From assembly GCA_946811695.1 (NCBI GenBank), contig OX328126.1:80544214-80608213 (forward strand): 64,000 nucleotides of DNA, read 5' to 3'. A model generated the notes under the pieces. That model was given only the letters and a program-made list of their open reading frames with translations. It was not told the DNA's origin and made no database searches. Below are positions 30,220-41,000 of the stretch, piece by piece. The position numbers were made by a program, and so were the translations under genes. The stretch's first letter is position 1. Every line of letters starts with the position of its first letter. The stretch comes from Gonocerus acuteangulatus. Lineage: Eukaryota; Arthropoda; Insecta; Hemiptera; Coreidae.

Positions 30220-31399
30220 TATATATACAAATGTTATTTGGATAGTTAAATTTTGAATATGGGAAATATGAAAATGATGAGCTTCTGATGATGGTTGGAC
30301 TGTTGAAATGGTTTTGCTGGATCATCATGAATGATAAAACTAAGAGAGGTACCTGTAGTCCAGTCACCTAAGACAAAAAAGTCCGTCTCGCAGGAACTGC
30401 ATCATCTTAGCGCGGTTCCGTTCTTATCCCTAGTCTAATTTGGAAAGATTAAAATAGAAGCAGTTATTATTTTGGTTCCACCAGTCTTGAAAGGTCTTGA
30501 TTTACGATCTTACCTGGGGGGGGGGAAACAATTGTATTTGTGCAGGTTCACATTTCATAGTTGAGGCTACCATGTCATTATGCAATAATATGCTCTTAAT
30601 GGAAATAAATATTAATTAATTAATACCCTGCTTCTTACCTACAATAAACAAAATTTTAATCCAATTGTTTTATTTATTTTTGTTTTTGCTCCTAAGATTC
30701 ATGTATTTTTTTTTTCATTATTAATTCCTTATATTATACATAGAAACATATAAAATCCTTTTAGCACGTTTCTTCCTTTTCTTTGTAGTGCTAACTAGAA
30801 AATTTCACGTTTGTTTATTTATATATATCTATATAATTTTTATTTTTATTTATGAGGAGATACGGTGCACTTACGTTATTATCACATGTCTTAAGTACCT
30901 ATACCTGGTCAACATAACAATTGGGCGTCTCCTTCAACACTGGTATTGAGGCTTCAAAACATCACAGTCTCTGTGAGACCTAAATCAATAAATTAACACC
31001 AAACAATACAGATTTTTTTTTTTTTTTTAAAAACTGAAATTGATTAATTGTTATAAATATAATAAAAACTTATAATATAATAATAAGAAAATAATACAGT
31101 AAGTTGCCATGAACTTCACCTACTAGACCTGAGTTACTATACTCAATGGAGGTATTGACGCAGTGCAGTCAAATATACATACAAAGACACAATAAATAAA
31201 TTAACACATGCAGGCAATACTCAATGGCCTGCCCCGACGAGGAGTGCCCTCCATTAACTGAAGACAACAGCATGAGCCCTTTAATACCCACAAGGTAATG
31301 CTTCTCAGCACACCAATTGGTACAACAAGCTGCCTTAAACTACTGGCAGAAGCACCGATTTATAAACCCCTCCAGCTTAATGTATGATACTTGCACGTT
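30220..31399. other. No gene seen; short repeat match at 30378-30440
   Basis: AAAAGTCCGTCTCGCAGGAAC, then CATCATCTTAGCGCGGTTCC, at about 30378 matches a similar block at 49411 and shares AAAAGTCCGTC with the ends of family R1. The rest is AT-rich with a poly-T at 31014. Confidence 0.4.
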
Positions 31400-32200
31400 A
31401 GTGACAGACACGCAAATCATGTGACCCACTTCCAGACAGACGAATCTAACATACTTTCCCTGGTTATATCAGAGGTGTTCCCATTAACAATCTATGTGCC
31501 CACAATCGGCACCTTACCCTCTTTTGCCACTATTATATCAGTCTTCCATCCCCGACCATCCACTCTCAGGAATGTCTAGAGGTTAAACCTCCCGGGAAAG
31601 GCCTCACCCAGTACACCCACCATAGTATCGAGCCTCAAGCAACGACGTCCCTGTGAAATGCAATACTGTTGAACAGCATGAGTGCCCGGTCTCATCCTCC
31701 AGGCAATTCCACACTGCATGTTAGTAGTTGGCCCGCATGCCTTTATCTTGTCATTCTCACAGTAGTCGGAAGAGCACATAAAAGCTGAGAGGAATTCCCA
31801 ACCAGAAGTGGTGCCAATTCCATCATTGAGCCAATATGTCGAAGCCTTACTAGCAGAAGATTCCTTTAATCCTGCTCCATAGTTGGACAAGTAGTGCCTC
31901 TCTGCCCGCCAGCGCTTTCTAGCTTCAGGGCACCAAGCATCTTCATGTATCAATCCCTGCCTGGCCAGAGCCTTCCTTACTTTCCGCAGCCAGACCAGAC
32001 CGTTCCATTCAAGGCAGACAGCCTGTAGTCAGAGCGGGAACCAAAACGTTCATGCTTGGCACCCCTAAGTCCCCATCTGTGCACAAGCATGGAAATATCC
32101 GACTTGTATATCCTTTAGCAATCTCAGCCACCCCCACATATAAGCTATAACATTTATATGAACTTCCTCAATGGTTCGCAGGAGGAGCCACCAAGTGCCA
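31400..32200 (-). pseudogene. LINE relic with restriction-like endonuclease (R2 type)
   Basis: The minus-strand frame at 31953-31576, and its continuation past stops, resembles the C-terminal part of R2/R4-type LINE proteins: LRKVRKALARQG, RWRAERHYLSNYGAGL, ASTYWLND, then a Cys/His segment CGIAWRMRPGTHAVQQYC, a degenerate RRCLRLD, and an endonuclease-like block KTDIIVAKEGKVPIVGT followed by IVNGN. The frame is interrupted by TAG after RFNL, TAG after IVGT and TGA after WKWVT, and the second acidic position of the nuclease motif reads Gly. GC content is higher than in the surroundings. Identification is from pattern memory of the RLE-LINE C-terminus. Confidence 0.55.
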
Positions 32201-33270
32201 GATTGTGCTTGTACTAAGGAAGAAGATGTTAGCTAAGGGCGGCTGTCAATCCCTGCTGTGGCTTGAGGGGAGCATTCTCAATGTTCATCCAATTCTCAAA
32301 AGCGCCTAGCATTAAATGGAAGGGGTCTTGACCATAGGTTCTACACATATTTTTAAGCTAAACTACATAATCAGTACATTCAAGAATCCGTCCGAAGGCA
32401 GCCTGATGTCCACAGGTTTTGCGTTAGTTTATTACAAAGCACTTTCAGAGGAATTGCCCATCTCTACGGTTTTCACATAATTTGCCGTTTTCTCACCGGT
32501 GCATCTAGTAAAGAACACTGAAGATAGAGGCATTCCTTTAAAAGTACTTTGTAATAAATTAATACAAAACTTGTGGAGGTTGAGGCTTGGTCTTCATGTT
32601 CCTGAAAATGTATCTTCACTGTCCACCTATTTCAACATCTCAACTCGTAAGTGCCAAAATGATTTTTTTTTTTTTTTTTTTCAGAATTCGTTGTTTTTGT
32701 ATTGGGTTAATTTGAATTTATAAATGTTCCTATAATAAATAGGAAAAACTAAATTAAAACAAGTCACCTGATGGGATTTCCATTAGATAATGTACAATAT
32801 AGTATGGATATTTACAGGAAGTGAAAATTGTTGTTCTCTACGTTTTTACCTTTACTTTACTAAAGAAGAGACTTGCGGATGGTTCTGATTAGAATTATCT
32901 AGATGTAATTAATATTTCATCATATGACACACTTACTGAATCGTCCCACCGAGCCTTCACATGCCAAATTAATTACAATATCAAGTTGAAGGATTATAGC
33001 TAAACTCGGATTCAGCAGGTTTTTATTAACAACACCTGCAACCCGGACAGTTGTGGGGCGCCATTGTAGCAGCACGCGTGAGAAAAATATTGATGCGTTA
33101 GATAGACTATCCATTGAAAATTTCACATATAGATTTTTAAAATAAAAATCTAATTTGTATTGTTTATGTATACAAGTGCATATTTATTCTATTGTTATTT
33201 GTAGAGGTTGATTATCAATGTTATTTTATAACTCCTTTATTCTCCTAAATAAATGTTAAATAAAGCAATT
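32201..33270. other. No gene seen
   Basis: The left part may still be LINE-derived (a readable minus frame DPFHLMLGAFENWMNIE near 32300) but I cannot assign it. The rest is AT-rich with a poly-T at 32659-32682. Confidence 0.3.
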
Positions 33271-33908
33271 ATTGGTAAATGTGAAGACGCGCGGTCTCCA
33301 CACCGATCGTTTTGAAATGTTGCTCTATAACGCATTTTGATGCACTAAACACGAATCCGTTAAAAAAAAACAAGCTCGTTCTCCACTAAGAAAGATGTTA
33401 TGAAGCACTTAATTTTACTGTTGTGCGGGTTCTGAAAGGTAATGTAACCTACTATGTTTGTCAACATGCGCATTCGCGGGTATGGAAAAGTTCCTAATAA
33501 GGATGTCTAATTGAAATTTACCATCAATTATTTCAATGTATACATAATAGAATTTTATTAATTTTAGCGAGTTGGATTGACTAGAGTTTTGAAATCTTGA
33601 GCGAGCGGAAACGCACAGCACGTATGCCCATAAGCGACTATGAACACATAGTTTATAAGCATTTCAAATAACAGTTCTTTGTATGCCAATCTTACTTCTC
33701 CGCGCATGCGCACGTTTACAAATACGTTGTTTACGTCAGCTTTCAGAACCTGCACAACAGTGAACTTTAGCGCTTCATAACTTCTTTCCTAGTGGAGAGC
33801 GAGCTTTTTTTTCTTTTTGGATTCGTGTTTAGTGCATCAAAATACGTTATAGTGAAACATTTCAAAACGATCGGTGTAGAGACCGCGCGTCTTCACATTT
33901 ACCCAATT
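33271..33908. repeat. Fold-back (long-TIR) element, 638 bp
   Basis: The arms of roughly 170 bp are inverted copies: GGTAAATGTGAAGACGCGCG on the left against CGCGCGTCTTCACATTTACC on the right, and GCACTAAACACGAATCC against GGATTCGTGTTTAGTGC. The centre includes CATGCGCATTCGCG and CGCGCATGCGCACG. No coding frame is convincing. It ends about 280 bp upstream of the TMCO1 start codon. Confidence 0.8.
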
Positions 33909-34186
33909 ATTTATTAAAGATTAAAAATACATAATTTTCCATTAAATTATTCTTATGATGCGGTAATTGTTGTTGTTTATTATTAACGTAACCGACTGGA
34001 AAGGGTACTACTGTTGTATTGTACCAAATGATGATAGGTTGGTAATGACGTAACGATTTGAGTTTTCGAGTTACGTTCGCGTACTTAAAATCTCTTTGGA
34101 AAATAGGTTAGCTCTTTGGGATAACTTGAAGAAATTGTCGAAGGAAGACTATTTTGGTTTACTGTTGTTGATAAGTTATTTTCCCG
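33909..34186 (+). promoter_or_regulatory. TMCO1 upstream region
   Basis: This unique sequence precedes the TMCO1 ATG. It contains a CRE-like TGACGTAA at 34046-34053 and no clear TATA box near the start codon, in keeping with a housekeeping promoter. The transcription start cannot be placed from sequence alone. Confidence 0.3.
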
Positions 34187-34774
34187 ATGTGGGCTGATAC
34201 CATATTAATAGTATTTATTTCTGTTTGTACAGCTCTTCTAGGGGAAGGTATGCAGACAATTAGAGAAGTTCATCATCATATTTAACGTGTTTTGTTATTA
34301 CTTTGTTCCAGTTTTGTAAAGAGTCAGACCTTAAAGCCATGGATTTATTCTGTTTAATTTACAGCATAATATATCAATTCAACAACATAAGATAACCTTT
34401 TAATTTAAAACTATTTTTTTTTAAACTATTTATTTATTTAGGGCTTCAAAATAGATCATTCAGCCCAGGTCCACCTTGGTTGTTTTCCAGTCTTCACCTG
34501 TAATCAATAAGATACGGAGAAATAAACTGGAAACAAATATTTATTATTAAAGTATCTACTAAAATATTAATTTAGCTACACATTGTCACCACCAGCTCAA
34601 CTAAACGATATGTTTGATTGTTATACTTGTAATTTTGGCTATTCCCTTGAACCGCATTATAACTCCTACGAGAATGAAAGACATTAATGACCAAATATAT
34701 TTTTGTTTTCCACTCTATGGAGAACACTAAAATAATAGGTGGTTATCATAGCAAATATAGAATTATCTATATAA

Positions 34775-34841
<67 letters not shown>

Positions 34842-34960
34842 TATAATGCATATATTATATACATTATATTTTTTTCTTAAATGTATGTTGCACATATATA
34901 TGTATATTTTTTTCTTCTTTTTTTTTTTTTAATGTATCTTATACATGATTTTTTTTTCTG

Positions 34961-35003
<43 letters not shown>

Positions 35004-38000
35004 GTGGCATTTGACTGCTGCATATTAATCAAACATGGGACTTCTTCTTCTTGCTTCCCACCAGTAAGACTGAAGGTTTGAATTGGTCAGCAATTCTACA
35101 GGCTGAAGGTTATTCTAGGGTAGTAGAATTCTAGAGACTGGAGGTATTTCTTCGGTAGAAGGTTTTCTTTATCAGTCCCTTAAGATTAAGCATTGTCCCA
35201 ATTCTGTCTTCACGCTCCGCGCAACTTATACAAGTGGAGTATATGCAATGCCAAATATTTCACACACTTTTTTTTTTTTTTATATTGATTTAAAATAATA
35301 AAAGTTAAATTATTATGTATGATAACCACACATTTTTTCATTGTTCTCTACTATTATGTTACTTTATGTTAATAAAACAATTGTACTTTAAATTAATGTA
35401 ATAACATTATTTTTTTTCAATATGAATAATAATTTTTCAACTTCTGTTTGATTATCTCCCAAAATTTCAGATAATGTATTTGGATAATTTATTGGTTTAA
35501 TAATTTGTCTACATTCGGTGAGTAGGTGTTTGACGGTCAAGGGAGTACCACAAGTGCGGCATTCAGGAGGCTCTCCGTTACACATTAGATAACCGTGTGT
35601 AAGCCTTGTGTGCCCTATGCGCAGTCGGGTAATTATAATTTCTTCCCGCCTAGTTTGTTGATTAGGTGTCTTTCAGGGATTTATGTCATTTTTTATCTCT
35701 CTAAGCTTGTTTTCATTGACATTAAACCAGAAATGGTGCCAATTTTTCTTTAGGATTTTATTAATTTCAAGGATCAGAACGTTGTGCATTACCATATTAA
35801 AGGGAATACCTTCTGTTATGCCTTTTTTTGCGAGATGGTCAGCGATTTTGTTCCCTGGTATATTAAAGTGGCTCGGTATCCAATAAAAAGAATACTCGTA
35901 CCCTAAAGTTGTAATCCTACAAAGTCCCAACAGGATTTCATTAATTAACGGGTGAATTGAAAAAGGATTGAGAATGGGTTGAAGAGCGGATAATGAATCT
36001 GAACAAACTATGATAGTATTACTACTTGGATGTTCTAACATGGTGTCAACTGCTTTCTTTATAGCGAATAGTTCAGCTGTAAAGTTGCTGCTTAGTGGTG
36101 ACAATGAGTACATCAGAGAAGAGGAGGCAGTCACCACTCCAGCACCAACCCCAATCTCGTTTTTAGATCCATCCGTGTAGAAGAAAGAGGCGTTAGGATT
36201 TTGGCTTTTAAATTCATTGAAGTTGGATAAAATTAGATTTGGCAACATATCTTTCTTTACGTATTTTTTTAGTGAGAGATTAATTCGAGGAAATGGCAAA
36301 ATCCAAGGTTCTGTACATGAATAACTTGACGATTTCAAATTTGAGATATCTATGTTATATTTGTGGCATAGCTGGGTTGTTCTAAAAAAATATGAGCTAT
36401 TTGCTTGAGAATTCCTTAATTTGTGTTAATACATAAGGTAATTATGAAATTTTTCATGAAAAGGGTGTAAATTAAAAGAACAAACTTTTAAAAAATATGA
36501 GAGAGACAGTTTTTCTCTTCTATAATGGAGGGGCATTTCTCCTGTTTCTGCATTCAGACTTATTATAGGACTAGACCTGAAGGCTCCAGTTGCCAGTCTC
36601 AGACAAGTATTCATGACACTGTCAAGCAAACCTAATTTTCTTCCACTTACAGACCCGTATGCTTCGCATCCGTAGTCTATCTAAGACCTTATTAAATTTC
36701 GAGCTAGCATTAACATGGAGTAGCGATCAGCACCCCAAGATGTATTGGCAATAGTTTTCAAGATGTTCACTGAGCGGATGCATCTTGTTCTCAAATCTTT
36801 TATATGTTCCATCCAAGATAAATTACGATCGAAAATTAGTCCAAGATATCTGAAGGATTCGACTATATCAATATTTATGTTATCTATGGTTATGTTTGGT
36901 ATGAATTTTGGAAGTCTTTTTGAAAAAATTACCATTTTTGTCTTTTGAATTGAAATTTTAAACCCTCTCCATTTAAACCAGCCATGAACATCATTAATTG
37001 TTGATTGCAATTTTCCAACTACATCGTCGAGTTGTGAGCCTTCGCAGTACAACACTAAGTCATCGGCATACAGCATACCTTTACATGGGAGGTTCGATAA
37101 TATTTAGTACATCATTGATGGCCGAAGAAAATAGTGTTGGGCTAATAACACTGCCTTGAGGAACACCATTATCATAAATATAAGTATTTGAGAACTTTCC
37201 ATTGCAACGTACTTGGAATCTGCGGTCAGTTAAGAAATTGTTAATGAGTGCGAGCATATTTCCATTTATTCCTTTGTTCTTGATTGTATCAAGAATATGT
37301 CGCTTCCAAGTACGGTCAAAGGCATTTTCAAGATCCAGAAAAATTGCAATTAATTTTTTATTTGAATTGAAAGCATTAATTATATCCGTTTCAAGTCTTA
37401 TTAAATTATCTTTGACGCTTCGATTCCACCTAAAGCCACTTTGCCACTGTGCAAGTTGATTGTTATGCTCAATATACCAACACAACCTGTTAGATGCCAT
37501 TTTTTCAAGGGTTTTACACAATGCTGAAGTTAGAGAAATAGGGCGATAACTTAATTTAAAAATATGACTTCAATGCCATATCCACATATGATTTTGAAAA
37601 CTTCAGTTTTGAATAAAATATATTTTATAACTCAGAATCCCATATATTTTATAACTTTTTTTTAAAAAATAGTGTTTTTTGACCTATGTATTCTAAATGA
37701 CTCCATATCTTTGAATTCTATTATCATCTTTCTCTTTGTATTTTCTGAATATTCACCTCCATTAATATGGAGTAATTTGATCGTACTTGTTATTCACTCG
37801 GATTGTTTTCTCCACAGGACTAACATGGCTTATGGTGTACAGAACTGAGAAGTATCAAAAACTGAAAACTGAAGTGGAACGTCAGAGCAAACGATGTAAT
37901 ATATTTGTGATGCTTACAATATTTTTATTTTTAATATAAATAGCATAAAATAAATACTGTTCAAGTTGAAAGAGAATCTTACTGCATAATAATTATTAAT

Positions 38001-41000
38001 TTCAATTTACATAGCATGAAGTAATTCAGTTGATTAAGACATTGTCATGCTTTTTTTTTTTTTTTTTTTTTTTTTTTTTGGCCCTGCAAGTATTCTACAG
38101 GAAAATTTAAGTGTTTATCAGACAAGAACTGCTGTATGTAGAAGTCTTCCGATATTGACATGCAATAACCCTCGAAGGAACTTGGGTGTTACAACATTTT
38201 TTGTAGACGGTACAGGAGAAGAAGATTAGAGAGGAGCCTATACCCAAGTTTCTGGTTATCTTTTGAACTATACGTTTTTGTCCAAAATTGTAGTGATAAA
38301 AAGTGCTCTGAATGAGTTAAAGCGTTAGTGTCAGGTGGGCCTAAAGTCTGCTAAAAACACTAGTAGAAAAAATATTCTAATTTTCACCCAACTTTCAACA
38401 ACAAAGGTATTGTCAAGTAAAGTAGAATTTTAAAAATCTTCTCTCAGCCACTAAGAACAATTATTCTGTTTCCTCGTCTAATGTATTTCACACAAAAAAT
38501 AAAAAATCTGTCATGCTGGAGCTGCATAACTAAGCTCATTCCTGAGAAGGTGGGAAGTCTACGCTGAATTCCTGAATATTTTTTTTAAAATAACCTTCAT
38601 ATATATTTTTTTATATACCTATAAATCTTTATTTGACAATTATAAAATACATCAAGTATTTTTTATAATTCTTTTATTCTTGAATACATGAAAGACCGAT
38701 AGAGTAAAGGCCCATTGGCCAAAATGTATTTATTGTCTTGTACTTTTGAAAGTTTACATTTTCTCAATATTTACATTAGTTTATATAGTTAGATCACAAT
38801 AGATCTCTAGGCCATTTGCACTTAAGGCGACGGTGAGGGTTACCGGGAATGGAGGATGAGGATAGGTTATTGATTAGAGGATTGTCGTGACCAGGCATGC
38901 AGGAGTGGAAGACCTACATATATAAAAACAAAAATAAAATAAATAGTTTTGGACTTTTATATTTATATATACAGCTGAATCTAATATTATTTACATTTTA
39001 ACATGGAGGCCCAGTGGCCGTGAGTATTAACACTATGAGCCAAAGGTCGTGGGTTCGATTCCCACGAGGGGTGGTGGCTTTTCTTTCAAAAAAAGAAAAT
39101 ACATCAGCCCTATCCTGGCTAGAAAAGGGTGGTAACCTATAGATAACCCGTCCTAAAATTCTGTGTCAATAATAAATGTACTTTAAAATTTAAATGATAA
39201 ATTTTAACGTCCAATGTTATTAACTAAGAATTTAGGGACGGGCTATCTATAGGCTACCACCCTTTTCTAGCCAGGATAGGGCTTATGCCTTTTTTCCAAA
39301 GAAAAGTCACCACCCCATAGTGGGGCTTTATTCACATAATTAATTTTCTTCTGGTGTTTTATGTATGCAAGGTACTACACTACTTAATTGAACAAAAACT
39401 TAGAATTTTTGTTATTATCTTAATGAATAATAGAAGCATACACATGTGCAAAGAGAACATTCCACCATCAAAACAAATCAGGAACCTGATGCTACTGTTT
39501 TTGATGTATTTATTATTGATCTATATTTGAAGTGTTTATTTTGTTTTTAAGTGGAGAAGAGGAAAGAAGCCCATGGGGATTCACTTGACAAGCAGCACAA
39601 GAAGAAAATCGAACGAGAAGAGGAGAAACTGAAGAACAATAACCGAGATTTATCGCTTGTGAAGATGAAGTCCATGTTCGCAATCGGCTTTGCTTTCACT
39701 GCTCTTCTCAGCATGTTCAACAGCATGTAAGACTAACTTTCAGTATTTTTCTTTGATTTTTTAGTCGAAGAGCTGATAACGCACGTTACATGAAGTGTTT
39801 TATGTACTATGAAATTTTGGTATAGTGCATCTCTTGGGTAGATACACAGCTAAGAATGTGTTGGCTAGACTGTAGCGCAGAGAACAACCATAACTGGCCC
39901 GATTATCGGTGTTCTCACTCATTCTTTACACGATGCTTATTGCATTATATCACAGGTGACATTCATTTTCATATTTCCTGATAATTAAACCCCACAAAAA
40001 ATTTCTGCCATTTTGTAATTACAGACCCTTATCCAGTGTTCTCTTATCCATCCGTTTCCCTAATAAGGCTGTCTCCAAGAGGAATGAGTGACAGATCTCG
40101 GAACTCGCCAGAGCTAGACCAGCTCTAGGATTCCTAGAAAACCTTCCCTGCCTAGCTAGCCAAACATTTATTCGTAGTATTTCATTGTTGGAAGTCAATA
40201 AAGGCATATACGTTTCCTTTTAGAGGCAGGAACTTGTGTTTCTACTATGAATCAGGGTTAAATCTTCAAATGAGATTCTTGTCATGCCATTTTATTTCTT
40301 GTTGTAGTATTGCAATCTTTGCATACAGGTATGTTGGGTCATGGTGTAGTCATGCCATTTTATTTCCTGTTGTAGTATTGCCATCTTGGTATACAGGTAG
40401 GTATGAGGATACTTTCTGCAACTGTGCCACTTTTTTTCCTATACTAATACTGCCATTTTGGCATACAGGTAAGAGTTTAATCATGTGTGGGCGTGCCATT
40501 TCCGTGTCAATTTAATTTTATTTATTTTAGTGCTGTCTTCTGGAAAAACATTTAAATTTAACATTATAAAAAAATCAACACTCACTTCCTCGTCTTTATG
40601 ACGCCTCTTCAGGAGCACTTAAACTAATATAATTTATCATTAGAGGCTACAACTCCAAGAACCTTCCGCAGATGTGGCCCTACCGGCAGAAGGTTCTCGG
40701 AGTTGTAGGCTGTACGCTCAGTTATATATTGTTAGTTTAAGTGCTCCTGACGAGATGTCATAAAGACGAGAAACATATAGAGCAGAATAAACGAGTAGCA
40801 TAGAAAGTTAGTGTTTTTTTTTTCAAATTTGACCTTCTGCCACATATAAATATTATTTAGATTAAACTCAATTTTATTATTTTTATTAATATTATAATTA
40901 ATCTTGTTTCAGTTTTGATGGACGAATTGTAGCAAGACTTCCGTTTGTCCCGTTATCTTGGATCCAGGGTCTATCCCATCGGAATCTCCCTGGTGACGAC

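Noticed and set aside
34687..35081. Small hydrophobic ORFs
   Set aside because: They translate (TA)n and poly-T runs.
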